This document shows positions 39,194-51,199 of a stretch of DNA of 63,582 bases, in pieces. This DNA comes from Trachelipus rathkii. Taxonomy: Eukaryota > Arthropoda > Malacostraca > Isopoda > Trachelipodidae. The notes under the pieces are model-generated. The model searched no databases. It was not told the DNA's origin and worked only from the letters and a program-made list of their open reading frames with translations. The stretch is from the NCBI GenBank assembly GCA_015478945.1, contig JABUQX010060171.1:30001-93582 (forward strand), in the 5' to 3' direction. A program made the translations under genes and the position numbers. Within the stretch, counting starts at the first letter, position 1. Every line of letters begins with the position of its first letter.

Positions 39194-39960
39194 CTAATTC
39201 CTCTGACTCCTAGCATCTGTGCTCACATCTTTCTCATAAGTTCTTGCCCTGCTACTACCATTATTACCTCTTCCCTCTTCATTAAGTCGTTCCACTCGGT
39301 TTCTTTTATTCTGCTCATTCATTGGACATGATGCAGCAAAATGATGTATGGGCCTACACATCACACACTTCATCACTTGACCATATTGACTTCTTATTCA
39401 TCCTTCTTCCAGCAAAGTATTGCTCCTCTCTCTCATTGTTATACCAACCACTTCTGCCTCTTTCGCTCCCTCTTTTATCCAAACCCTCACACACCACCAA
39501 TAAAGAATCCTTATATGTTTTAAAATCCCATGCACCATTTGCACCTTCCAGCAAAGGAACACACTTCATATCTTCTCCCAGATCTACCTTACCCATCATC
39601 ATACATTTATTCTCTATTATCTCATATCGATTCACATTCTATCATACTCTCATTGTCACTCCTTTTCACAAAAATAAAAAAATCCAATATCCGACCATTC
39701 CTATCCCTTTGTTGTTCCTTTCCATACTTTACATCCAATATAGACCATCTTTTTTACACCGTCAACCTTTCCCATTTCAATCAACTTTAGATTACACACA
39801 CACTCTCTCAAAGGCTTTTCTCCTAAACTCCACACTATCTCACCTGCAGGACAATCGCACTTGTTTCCTTCCACTTGATACCACCATTCCACTCTCTTCC
39901 ACATTTCATTTCATTTGGATTATCCACCTCTCCCTTAAATTCTGAACGTACACTGGTTAC
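39194..39960 (-). pseudogene. LTR retrotransposon gag-like remnant with CCHC zinc knuckle
   Basis: Gag proteins package retroelement RNA. On the minus strand, frames 39904-39701, 39635-39354 and 39376-39194 follow one another with frameshifts between them. The last contains C-V-M-C-R-P-I-H-H-F-A-A-S-C, an exact C-x2-C-x4-H-x4-C zinc knuckle, followed by a basic/acidic tail rich in Arg, Glu and Asn. The upstream part is Lys/Glu/Gly-rich with several Cys and Trp and is not recognisable by itself. A primer-binding-site-like sequence and a putative LTR lie directly upstream, which fixes the order LTR, PBS, gag. The large Pro/Ser-rich + strand frames here are antisense shadows. Whether it is Ty3 or Ty1 type cannot be decided. 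Confidence 0.6.
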
Positions 39961-40041
39961 CTTTTTCACTCTTTCACCATTTTCTTACATCTTCATCCGA
40001 ATCCATCTTTCCACACACTTATTCTCAGATCGTAGCAGTAA

Positions 40042-40057
40042 CTATGCTTTGATACCA
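40042..40057 (-). promoter_or_regulatory. Putative tRNA primer-binding site of LTR element
   Basis: The minus strand reads TGGTATCAAAGCATAG one base after a TCA end. TGGTATCA(G/A)AGC is a common primer-binding site of LTR retrotransposons, complementary to the initiator Met tRNA 3' end. Confidence 0.6.
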
Positions 40058-40058
40058 C

Positions 40059-40345
40059 TGATAAAAAAATAGCTAACTAGCTAACAGTAAGAACACACAC
40101 ACTAACCTTGTAATTTCGATATATTCCAGTTGAAGAAATACTGATCATAGATTAAACCATCCACCATAAAGTAAGATTTCTTTTCTTAGTTATACGTAAC
40201 TACATATTTTAACATTTTATTATTGGAGAGGTCTCTCTCTTTATATCTGGGGCAAACAGTTCCGTTCCATTCCCTTCAGATCGTGCACAGTCCACCTGGG
40301 CCTAGTTCACCTCTACATAACCCGACAATTGTGGATATCACTTAA
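40059..40345 (-). repeat. Putative 5' long terminal repeat
   Basis: On the minus strand this stretch ends in CA (40060-40059) next to the primer-binding site. It contains a TATA-like ATATAAAGAGAG near 40233-40246 and an AATAAAA poly-A signal near 40213-40222. The start is uncertain; a TGATATCC near 40342 is one candidate. A second LTR was not found, so the call rests on position and signals. Confidence 0.5.
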
Positions 40346-40739
40346 CCACCCCTACTCTTTACTGCTACATACCTTTCCAATTATTTTCGACCATTAATAT
40401 ATTCCCTTATTTTAATCTTATTTTACTCTTAATTTATACTGGAAAAAAAAAAATAATATGTTAACAAAAAGCATAGAAACGGGAAACTAAGAAAAATATA
40501 TCAAACGGGCAACAAATCGAAGGCGACATATTCTTAGCATTCAAAGGTTCAAGGTTCAGCATAAAGAAACATATTTTAAGCTATTAGTAAGGGACAGGAC
40601 AACATGCAAACTGAAAAGAGATAAAATTAACAATCATTCTTATACCTTTTGACCACTTTTTTTTTCCTCAAAAATAGATAATTAAAAAAGAAAAACTAAA
40701 AACCAAAATATAGCATAGAGTATTTTATCAGTCAATATA

Positions 40740-41640
40740 AAACTTTTACAGCCACATTATCCTAAAATTTAACACGTACAAACACTTGTTCCAGGCTCTC
40801 ACCTCATCCAACATAATTCACTCTGAAGGCTGTCCTAACTCCTAGCCATTAATTTATTTCTTATCTTAACGTTGCTTTCAAACCCGCGGTTTCCTTTTGC
40901 CACACCTGCCAAATCTTCTCTACAATCTCTCAACTCTCTTCTAGTATCGCCATATATAACCAAATCAATCTGCAGATAATTAGTAGGCTGCACCTTTTCA
41001 CTCTCTTTCTCCATACATTTCTAACATCCTATCCTGCAACCCTACTCTGTAATTCTTTCATAACCTCATCCATTACAAATTCAACCCAACGAGACATAAC
41101 ACATTATTTGCTACACCGCTATGTATGTGATTATTACAATCAACTTTCGACTCCATTTATCAACTTACCCTTTTCACTGCTTCACTATTCTTGTCCTCAC
41201 AACTTTTTGATTCCATTCAAAGCCCTACCACCAACCACCTCATATATCTCCACACCTGCATATGTAGCGTTCCCTAATTATTCGGATCATAACGACTGTG
41301 CAAATCATCAACCTTAAATACAATTTTTAATTCTTCTCCCTCATTTTCTCAATAGTTTGTTTCAATGTAAAGATTTGATCCACACATCTTCTACGACTTC
41401 TAAATGCACCTTGTTCTTCAACCATTCAGTTCTCAGTCAGCGTCGACGCAATGTGTCGACCAAATATCCGTTAGCAATATATCTTCCTTACACGCTCAAG
41501 TAAACCTAATTTCCTATATATCTACAGTTACTCCTTATGGCTCTCTCCTTAACCTTATAATATTGGTACTTATTGACTGCTCCTCCTCCAATCCCTCGGA
41601 ACTATACCTTCCTAAAACGTCGTAACGGAGAGTGTTGTTT
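40740..41640 (-). pseudogene. LINE reverse transcriptase, central and C-terminal part (broken)
   Basis: This is the second half of a LINE polymerase on the minus strand. From high to low coordinates: E-G-I-V-P-R-D-W-R near 41610; E-E-Q-G-A-F-R-S-R-R-R-C-V-D-Q-I-F-T-L-K-Q around 41440-41350, the conserved helix before domain A; M-R-W-L-V-V-G-L near 41245; M-D-E-V-M-K-E-L near 41070-41045; then Q-I-D-L-V in place of the Y-A-D-D-L-V catalytic box near 40970-40955; then R-R-E-L-R-D-C, where families have E-E-x-L. Many frame changes are needed. The exact box is degraded, so it is inactive. It continues the fragment at 43.02-44.8 kb: that one stops at C-N-K-A-L-Y and this one resumes with E-G-I-V-P-R-D-W, adjacent in the family. 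Confidence 0.75.
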
Positions 41641-43030
41641 AAAAAAAAAAAATGAAGTGTAACCCAGAGAAGTTGGAGGGTAGCAACGGCGTCCCGAAGG
41701 TGTATTCTATAATGCCCCCAAAAGATATTCCTGAAAAAAAAAACTGTAACTCTCACTTAATTTCCTAAATTACGAAGACTACGACTAAGATCTAAAATCT
41801 AAGGGAAAGACTCTAATTATAAAGGTAAGGGAGAGAACTACGATTAGGATTAAACTAACGGTGAGTACCCACCTTGAATCAAAAAGACGTTCGATATTCC
41901 TCTGACAATGTACCATCAAAATCCCTGCCACGAATTCTGCAAGCAATAAGTCTGGCCCGCAGGACATATAGATTGTAAAGCTATATGTACTGCCAACAAA
42001 AAAAAATGACGAGTGAAAGGAAAAAATTTGTATTTATAAAACTATTTATTACTATGAAATAAATAGCAGGTTAAATGTCCTGCAACTGCGATTCACTATA
42101 TTCAATAAGGCACTAGATCAGATCGGATATCAAAGCTCCAACTAAACAAATAATTATAATAAAGCTGGAACAAGTTGTGTTGGCAATTTTAAATGAGAGG
42201 ATGAAAAATGATGCAACAGAAAACTTAAATACGCTTAATACTTATAGGCAAAAAGCTGTATGTTCTGAAATATTGCTCAGCGTTATGAGATGGAATCTCG
42301 CAATCGATCGACAGTGGTGATGACAAATTCTGATTTACATTGCAACTGGAATTTTGTAAAAGCACCGGAAAACTGAGAAATTTCTGCAAAATCAAAAAAC
42401 GCCGGAAATCGAAAAGCACCGAAAACTTAAACCTGGAATACAGTGTGAGACTCACATTATATCCCATGTCTCGATTGGTTAATCAAAATAAATAAAGAAC
42501 AAATAATAATTAATAAATAATATCAATAAATGCAGAAATAAATATTATAAACAATTAAATGAATGGCAATAAAGGGTTTTACCCTGTGGGAAGTTATTCC
42601 CTCAAAAAGGGCCAGTTTCTGAATCCAATTGCGAGGAGAGGAGGATGTGTTGTTAATCCTCTTCCCTTCAGATGTTGAACGATCTGTGTGAGGAAGGCAG
42701 TATGAGTTGTCGCATCAACTCATCATTGACTCAATTAATCGACTAAAAGTGTATGAACAGTATTTCCACATATATGCAATTGCAATGAATTGATGCGATA
42801 TGAAACAGAAAAACTCACTATTTCCAGTGACAATAGTAGTGTGAATTCCAATGGCAAGAAAGGGCCACTTAATGGTTTGGCCAACAATAAAAACAAATAA
42901 ATAGGTGTTTACCTGTAATTTTTATTAGTACTCCTAAGAAGGCAGAGAGAATTAGTACGTAGAGAGAAAATTAACAGTTACACAAGCATATAGAAAATAG
43001 TAGCATGAAATGAATATTTTTACATGAACG
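41641..43030. mobile_element. 1.4 kb insertion splitting a LINE
   Basis: It lies between two LINE halves that are contiguous in the protein. It begins on + with a 13-base A run (41641) and holds no recognised protein; the minus frame 42225-42467 is not assignable. AACGT occurs at both edges (near 41620 and 43025) and could be a short target duplication. The element type is unknown. Confidence 0.5.
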
Positions 43031-44800
43031 TTGCTGATGGCCTCCTGTATAACGCTTTGTTACACAACTTCCAAATCCAATCAACCATCATCTTTCCTCC
43101 GTTCTTGATCAGTTTCACCAGGAATTTCAATAGGCTATACCATGCAGATTTACCTTTCTTCAACTTTCTCAATCTACCCATTACTTCCTCCTTACTAATG
43201 ACCCGATCTCCAAAATACCTATTCCTTCTTGCAGCCACAAACCCACGGAGGGGATCATTCATCCATCACCTCTCCATTACTTTGCCAATTTTATGCAGAT
43301 TTTTCGAAGTGTTCCTCTCACACTCCCCTCTGGCATCCATTTTTCATTAGTTACGAAAGAAACCATTCCCTATTATTCATTATTATAGCAGATTCCCCTT
43401 ATTCTCATTCTTATCCTTTCGCGCTTCCTTCCGAAGAGCTTATTCTATTCATCCTCTTCTCAAACTGTTCATTTACCCTCTTTTTTTTTCCTCCTATGTA
43501 TGCATCCTTTTAGTATTTCTTTTTTTTCCTCCTATGTACTTCAGTTTTAGTTTATCCTTTTTTTGTAGTTTATCTTTTATATCTTTATAAACATCTTTCG
43601 TTTGAACTCACAATTGCTTTTAGTAGCAGTTTCATCACACTCCTTTTGGGTGCTTTTAACCCTTGCATTCACCTTCTTCTATTTTCCATTCATCACTGTT
43701 AACATTCTTACTGTAACGACTTTAGCTACACCACATAGGCTTCTTAGCTACCACTAATAACCGGCTTCTTCATTTTTGCTTCCATAGTGGGTGCTCGGTT
43801 TGTGGCACACTGTTTTTCTAACAATTCAAGCTGATTTATCTTTTGGAGGCTTTAAAATCTTTTGTTATTACCTTGTTCACTTAAAACTTCTCACTCTTAA
43901 TTTTCTACCCATTTCCTTCTTATCACCTTCCTCTCCATCCATAGAACAACAAAATCTATTTTTTTACATAAAACAACCTACATGATTCGATTATTGCGGC
44001 GGCGAGGTGTCCTAACCCCTTCTCACTGATCTTAACATCACACTATAACTTCAACATCTTTTCTCACAACACTTATTTAATTCTAAATCATATCGTATTT
44101 ACTTTGTATCGAGTAAACATTCTCTACCTACACCAAACCTCTAATATAATTTATGAATACTCTTGTGTTTAATAGAAAGTTTCTTTTACCACACACATAC
44201 CTCTTCTCGTCCTCACAGAAACATCACCTCCTACCATTGCTCATTTTCTCTCCCGACACTCTCAAATTGCTACCTTTGTTTATATTCCATCCCTTTTTTG
44301 ATCACCTATCCAACCATTTAGTGTACCCAGCACAATCAAGGGGTCTAAAACTCTTCTCTCACTCCCATCCAAAACATCACATTCAGCATTTATCTCCAGA
44401 AATTTCGTACTCTCCTTCAACATTATTGTCCCAAGGATGGACCATATATCCAACCACACATACCTTGATCTTTTTCAAACAAATTTAACCTTTAAATTTA
44501 GTATTTGCATCACACAAATCTGACCAATAGCTCTTACACAAGTCACTCTCATCAGAATTTCAATGCCTCTCTCTCCCCTCTCCAAGTCCTTTTCCACACC
44601 AGTACAAATACATTTGACACCACTTTGTGTCACTCATTTTCAACCGTTTCTTTCATCTTTTTTCAGTCACAGCGTTAGCAAATCACTCCATGTACCCAGT
44701 TACAATTCATTTCATCAGTTTTCGACCGTAAAGTTGAAAGGCACCTATGCGATCACGACCTTTTTCTTCTGCGGCATCATTACGCATCCTAGCAAATAGA
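43024..44800 (-). pseudogene. LINE endonuclease region and start of reverse transcriptase (broken)
   Basis: Front half of the LINE polymerase on the minus strand. The clearest part is the 43262-43020 frame (80 codons). It has I-S-K-E-E-V-M-x-R-L-R-K-L-K-K-G-K-S-A (family: E-E-V-x-x-A-L-x-K-L-K-x-G-K-A-A-G), then I-K-N-G-G-K-M-M-V-D-W-I-W-K-L-C-N-K-A-L (family: L-K-x-G-G-E-x-M-V-D-W-L-W-x-L-C-N). The Gly-rich G-x-D-G-I loop is damaged. Upstream pieces are V-N-E-Q-F-E-K-R-M-N near 43460 and K-W-M-P-E-G nearby. An endonuclease-like stretch L-Y-W-C-G-K-G-L-G-E-G lies near 44590. The endonuclease active-site residues cannot be read reliably. It stops at about 43030, where the 1.4 kb insertion begins. 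The Ser/Pro/Phe-rich + strand frames here are antisense. Confidence 0.75.
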
Positions 44801-45129
44801 TCCAGTAGTAGTGGTCAGGCCAAACCCAAGCTTTACTTTCCGTCGCCTTATCGCCTCGTACGAACACGCAGGACATACAATGTGGGCAATTTTTTCCCGC
44901 ACACATAGGGATGTGTATAAGATGTTGTTAAAGAGGGTGTAATGAAATCAAAATTATGTGTGTGTGACGATTGTGTAATTTTTAAAAGTTGTTTGTGGTG
45001 GTCTTAAGATGGTTGTTCTGTAGTTTCAGTGGAATTTTCACGGTAGAATTATGATAGGTCTAAACATTAATGTATTGTTTAATAAATCTCGGTTCATTAA
45101 ATTGAAAAATAATTTGTCAGTATTTAAAT

Positions 45130-45365
45130 TCAAAGAGCTAATATAATATACTTAGAATATTATATAGATAGTAGAAGTATATGAGGATTTGGCTATATAT
45201 ATATTATACTTTATATAAGTATATATATAGGTATATAGCTATTATATATAGTATTTTAGTATGTCTTGTGAGGTATGTATATTTTTTATATTTACTATAT
45301 AACTTAGGTATATATATATGGGTATATTTATGGGTATCGTGGGATATATATTATTTTCTTAGCTG
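45130..45365. repeat. (AT)n-rich microsatellite tract
   Basis: TATATA runs with GT interruptions. It lies about 330 bases upstream (minus sense) of the LINE fragment that ends near 44.8 kb. Confidence 0.85.
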
Positions 45366-45944
45366 ACATATATAGTTTGGGATTAGAACGTAAAATGACT
45401 ACAGCACTAATACTTGGAAGTCTCTCTTTCTTTATTAAACATGTAATTTTTGACTAGTCTAAATATGTTGACGAATATTTTTTATTTCTTTCGCCACTAA
45501 ATTCATCGAATAGATTCCAAAGTAAAAGTTAATGCATAAAAAAGATTTTTGATGCAAAATTGAAACTGGGAGAAAAAGGGAAAAATAGGCTCGCTAATTA
45601 ATTATCGCGTAACACATTAAAGATCAAGGACTAATCCGTTCTCAGCAGCAATTGGTGGATAATCGATTCTTTGTGGGAATTTTATAGTAAAAAATTATTA
45701 TAAATAACTAATACTTTTTTACTATCTTAAATACTTCTACTACCTAAATTTTTATTTATTTTAAAACAAAAACCTTTAATAAAATTACGAAATTAAAATT
45801 TTAAAGAGTTCTATTTACGAAATATATCGTTTCTGTACATCTGTAATTATCTATTTGAAATTACTAACTTTAAATATTATTAAAGTTAATCGTGAATCTA
45901 CATTAGAAAATATGTAAATAAAAAAATGTTTTATAGTATGAGTA

Positions 45945-46159
45945 ATGAGCAGGTATATATATATATTAGTATATTTTATATATATATTATATATATAATA
46001 TATTATTTTATATTTATATATATATATAATTATATATATAATATTATTTTTATATATATTATAGTATATATATTTATATTAATATATATTATATATTTTA
46101 TAATGGTAAAGTATATATTATAATTATATGATACAAACAATTTATGTATATAATGTGAG

Positions 46160-46192
<33 letters not shown>

Positions 46193-46200
46193 TTGAGGTA
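45945..46200. repeat. (AT)n-rich microsatellite tract
   Basis: Nearly continuous TATATA/ATATTA sequence. The + frame 45926-46123 is Ile/Tyr/Phe repeat translation only. Confidence 0.9.
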
Positions 46201-48060
46201 TTATATTTATTTTATCTTTCCCACTTAAAATTCCTGGCCATTTTCGAACATGGTTCATAGTAATTAACATCCTTAATTTCCTTAATATCCCTTTACAAAA
46301 AGGTTGCTTTTGCCCTTTTTCTATATAATTGAAGAATACACACCTTGGTTATTTCCCTCTCCTACCATTTTTTGCTTGGCTCTGACATCTTTTCTCTCCA
46401 ATCAAGCCATTCTGGGCGCCTTGTTAAAGCATACATTTCGCTGTCTCATCCACTAGTTCAGGATGAGTTTTGTACTCCGTATTTATGATTGGCTTCTAAA
46501 ACCCTTGGTAATAGTGTGGGCGCATTCTGCTTGTCTTTCCTGACGTTCACCTCATTTTCCATACCTTACCCTCCTCATGCTTCCAATTTTCATGCAGAAC
46601 TTAATGGCTATAATTGATTGCGCTTCTTGAATTTCTAATCCGGTACGCGAAGGATCAGTCTTATGTCATTTATTCGATGTCGCTCGATGCGCTAGCGCTT
46701 AATTAACCCTATTCTAATAAACTTCAATGGTATTCTCCTGTGTTCGGCAATTTTTCTTTCGGCTGCTCTAATTTTTCCTTGCAAGAAACTATTTTATTTG
46801 GACCCCTCTCAATGTAGGGGTAGAACTGGCAATAAATTTGCTGGAACAGAGAGGCGCAAAGTGCACTCTTCTCATTTTCGTGAGTTTGTGCCAGGTACCT
46901 CCGGATGCCATTCGACAAGATTACCTCCCATCAACCGATTACTAATCCTGCCTCTCCGACAAGGTTTGCGATCTGTATTGCAGAGCGCTGGAACGGAATG
47001 AGTGGCAGAGAGGAGCGTAGACTTAGAAATTAAAACGGATTCGAGTCGGGGGTGGTCTTCCTCCCCCGAGCGCGGACGAAAACGCTTAACACGAGGTGAT
47101 AACTTTGCAACGCCTCCGTATTGGGCAACACTAATTGACGACTTTGGTTCTACAGTCACTATATTGGTTACGCGATAAAAATCCTCCCATCTTGGCAAAT
47201 TTTTGTCGAGTTATGGAGGCCTTTCGCCAATCTGTTCGCCACTATTTGGGTCCATTTGATTGCGTCCCAGCTGTGGATCTCGTACGCTTCGCCGCCGTAC
47301 AATTTTCCTGACTCGACAATCCGTAACACCTTCCAAAAGACTTATCTTATATCTTATCCGAATCTTCCCCACTTTAGTCAGTAAACTCTATTTTGGTGTT
47401 TCTACAGAGAATGTGAATTATTCTTGCCATAATGGATTTTGAGTGTTTGCTATGGTAGAGTACTAGACTGTAGTAAGTGCAGGAGGATTTACTTGTTGTT
47501 TAGTTTTTTGTGGTGGAGTTTTAATTGAACGTGAATATGTCATTTCTCTATTGCAGAGATCTGCGTGTCTTGTTGACGTTGTGTATATATGTACTGGTGT
47601 TGCTCCAGGGACCCGCCCATGGGTGTGAGTTGTTTTTTTCAACGCGGCGTTGTGGCCGGTTTTGTGAGGTCCGGTGGCTGCTGTCCTTAACACGACTCAA
47701 AAAAAAAATAGGGAATAATATATAGTTATTATATTGATAGTTAGTACTATTTTTTAGTATATATATACTATTATTTTATTTATTCTTCTTTTTTCTTTTT
47801 TTTCTCAACTTTTAACCGCTTGTATTTTGCCCCAAGATTGGTGCTGTACAAGCATCGGAAAACAAAAGCAGTAGGAGAACATGACAAAACGTCGAAAAGA
47901 ATAAGCTTTCCAGCTTATCGCTCCCTCTTCTTAATCATTAATTAGTGAGAGTTCTCTCACACGATCAGAAAATCCACCCTTATGGGATGCTTTATCATGG
48001 GACCGGTTTTGCGATGATCCTCAACTAATGGTATATTATCCGTCAATGTAATAGGGTTCA
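46201..48060. other. Unassigned stretch with two overlapping minus-strand frames
   Basis: Minus frames 47198-46872 (108 codons) and 46918-46724 (64 codons) overlap in different frames and read like one broken protein with Arg/Ser/Pro-rich and then Lys/Glu-rich parts. They show no motif that I know; a retroelement gag or ORF1 is possible. Between 47.2 and 48.06 kb I see nothing beyond the flank of the LINE 3' end. Confidence 0.35.
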
Positions 48061-48065
48061 TACCC

Positions 48066-48970
48066 CTGGCCCAGGTGGGCCACAACTTTACCCCCTTACA
48101 AAATCCCGCATTCTCTCCTATCATCAACGACTTATTTTATACTCGCCTCCTGCCAACTCACATTTCTCTCCTTCAAGACATTCGTTACCTACTCAATCCA
48201 CTTTCTCTATTTCTCCTCGTCTCCCAGCCGGTTCCGGTTCCCACACACTCACGCACTATATCAATTGCTTTAACCCAACCTAAATCTATCAATCTCATTC
48301 CTTTCCACATGACCAAAGGACATCTCAACATTCTTTCATTTATTCTCCTCATTTGGTACCCTTTCTTCACACCAACAGGGTTGTTGCTTTTCCACTACTT
48401 CTAGGATCGTTCATTACCTCTCTTAATCAAATTCTTCTCAAGCGTAGCGACGGTCCCTAAGATTGCTCCATCCTGAACACATTGAGCTTTAGACTTTCTA
48501 TACTTCTTATTCCAGACTAGTCTCCTACTGACCATTAGTCTTTCAATAAACAGCGTAAGCAGGCGTACCCTCTGTAAGACTCCAGGAGACTCATTACTTA
48601 GCCCTTTTTGCTATTTCCACGTCTATACGATGTAATTTGCACAGCCACCTTCCTGCCGTTCACAACTTTCCTACTCAGACTCTGCATCTGTGCCGTTCCC
48701 TCTCTATCCAACATATACCTTTTCTAGGGAATATTAAAACTCCACGACACTTGTTCTTTAGCTGCTCACCTATCTAACATAACTTAGCACTGAGGAGTGT
48801 CCTCACTTCACAACCTTTAACCTTACTCTTTTATACATTTACTTTCAAAGCCTCTCCTTTCACGCCACCCTGCCAAATCTCCATCAATAAGCCTCTCAAA
48901 CTCTCTCAGATTCGCTCACAGTCAGAACCAAATCATCGCGCATTATAATAGGTACGGGCACCTCCACTCA
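48066..48970 (-). pseudogene. LINE polymerase C-terminus and 3' end (broken)
   Basis: On the minus strand, starting at an AT array near 48975. A degraded domain-C region comes first (R-x-D-D-L-V-L-T near 48945-48920), then E-R-V-E-R-L-I with an L-A-G-W-R-E-R-R-G-F helix near 48915-48850. Next is the tail region in frame 48370-48185: R-I-N-E-R-M-L-R, then damaged W-F-G-H-V-E-R, then R-E-C-V-G-T-G-T-G. It ends with N-E-C-L and the W-Q-E-A-R-like helix near 48190-48150. The family tail is R-V-L-R-W-F-G-H-V-E-R, then G-R-P-R-x-R-W-x-D, then A-R-x-x-x-x-D-R-x-x-W. The remnant closes near 48066 with G-V-x-x-G-M-N-like sequence. It is 5' truncated at the array. Confidence 0.75.
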
Positions 48971-48974
48971 AACT

Positions 48975-49080
48975 CCATGATATAATATATTTTATATATA
49001 TATATATTTATATATAATATATATATATACTATTTAAATATATTTAATATATATTATATTATTATATATATCTATTATAT
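48975..49080. repeat. (AT)n-rich microsatellite tract
   Basis: AT array directly at the truncated 5' side of the minus-strand LINE fragment 48066-48970. Confidence 0.85.
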
Positions 49081-49224
49081 TTTTTTAAGGCATCTCAGTC
49101 TATTGCATGAAGTAGTTGGTATACTCCAAAATGCTCAGGGCAGATCTCATCAGATATTAGTAAAGATGGAAAAATGTGTTTTCTTTGGTCTTGGATATGC
49201 TCTCATAGGCGCGGTTCCCAGGTG

Positions 49225-49330
49225 ATATATAATAGATAATATATATATATATATTTATGTATTATATTATATTTGTATTATATATTTGTATTATAATGAA
49301 TATATATTATTATAATATTTATGCTAAACA
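49225..49330. repeat. (AT)n-rich microsatellite tract
   Basis: Second AT array about 150 bases beyond the first, with non-repeat sequence between. Confidence 0.85.
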
Positions 49331-51190
49331 TAAACGTAGATATAGTATCATAGTGAGGGTCGTCCGCGGTCCTATGATCGCTGCATATGGTGTTGGAATT
49401 TACTGTCTGGCTGACGAGCTCTAACTAATTAAGGTACAGGAGGGGGTGCGTAACGGTTGCTGGGCTTTCTTTTTCGACGTTGTCTGTATTCTCGTCTACA
49501 TATGTGTTGGGGTGATGCTGTTCTTTCTTTTTCTTCGGATGCCTTGTAAGCAGCACCTTACCTTGTTCCACAACTCCTGGGGCGAAGAGGATTGGGGGAA
49601 GTAAAAGACGAAGTAAGAGATATTATGAGGTTATATATAGCTTATATATATATATTAACAGCAACCAGTGGTGAGGCCATAATACACATTTTTGCAGAAC
49701 ATAAAGTGGAGCAAATAGCATTCTTAATTGAACTGTAATTAAGGGAGTAAAGAACTGAAGTTCGCACAATATTCCGGCAATCGTAAAATGCGATAGTAAC
49801 CGGCAATGACAAGCAATATATCGGCAGGCCATAGAAAACGGTAGACAATACATCCAATAATCAACCACTCCCCAAGGTCCAACCCATGAAAGCTATAGAG
49901 AAAAACAATTAAAATCTCCAATCCTACATTAAAATCAGTGCAGATTATTTTAGTGTGTATCTAACAATCCAGCCAGATGTACGCACATAACATCCAGGTG
50001 AGGTGCCATGAAACGCTTTCAATGCGTTAATGAGACAATCAAGTTAGAGCTATCTTAAAATGCTCTATACAAAACCTGCTCAAATCAAGATATAAACCCT
50101 ATCGACAACTCACGCGCCGCCGGATCGATGCAGCATTCATGATTCACTTTTATTAGTATTAAACACTATCAAAAACCGTAAAGAAAAGCTCGCAAGGCGT
50201 GTGAGCTCAGACACAGCATAGTCTAAGTTTGCATGTTCTCAAAACCCTTCGGTATCAAGGCAATACGGGTCCCTTACTCACACGGATACTTTTATATGGT
50301 GTCTGCTGAGACAAACTTACATTCTCACTATCCACTACTCCTGGGAAACACGCTCATACTTAATTACCTATACGTACAGATAGGTCAACAAAAGTCTAGA
50401 CCAAATCCGTCTCTCGCTGGCTCTTGTATACCTATGTCTCAATACTCTCTCTACAAAGCCTAAAATCTTAGATGCGCCTAATAGAAATAGGATAGAAAGC
50501 TATCTTCCAATCTTTCATGTTTTCAGCCTGTATCAACGCCCTTCACAATCATAGGATATCAGGCCAAAACACTCACACTTAACCGACGCTTTCATCCAAT
50601 TTAACATGGTACATGAAACGACATCTTACTGTGTTTTGTATGTAATGGGGTGCTCCATGCACTTCCAAGCAGCTTCCTCACGCTGGTGTAATTGCAATTT
50701 TACAATCTGAACATGAAGTGTTGTCAATTTACGACAGGAGTCTCTCTACGACAAGATAGTCTTGAATAGGACAAAATAGCGTATATTAACGACAGAAGTA
50801 TTGCCCGAACCACTCGCAAAGATATCAGAAAGGAGTAATAATACTGCCATAACTACCTTAACCGTGTATAGATCGATTTGGAGCGTGTAAGTATATAATT
50901 TTGCGGTGTTTTGTCTTGTCCATTTTTTCTAAAGAGCTTTAGGAGCCTTCTGACGTTGCCACTTGAATGATGACCTAAAAATGGATGAACGTTTATTTTG
51001 TTACATTTAATGGGTGGTAGGTAGTCGATCTAGCGGAGTGAGAAGAGTAGAACCGCAATTTCTGGCGCTTCTTATTTTGAATTCCATACTCGCAAAAGTG
51101 GTGAATTTTATTTTCCTCCACAACCTTAAATAATGAATTGCACATAGAGAGAAACGTATCGAACAATTATAGTGTAGACGACCTAAGCTG
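49331..51190. other. Unassigned stretch between opposed LINE blocks
   Basis: Short overlapping minus frames 49623-49921 in three phases and a + frame 50233-50463; none has a motif. This region separates the minus-strand LINE block from the plus-strand block. Confidence 0.5.
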
Positions 51191-51199
51191 GAAGAGGTT

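Noticed and set aside
39322..39945. 207-codon + frame rich in Ser, Pro, Leu and Phe
   Set aside because: It is antisense to the minus-strand gag remnant, which has a real zinc knuckle.
43024..44799. Several + frames of 78-111 codons
   Set aside because: They lie antisense to the minus-strand LINE and mirror its purine-rich codons.
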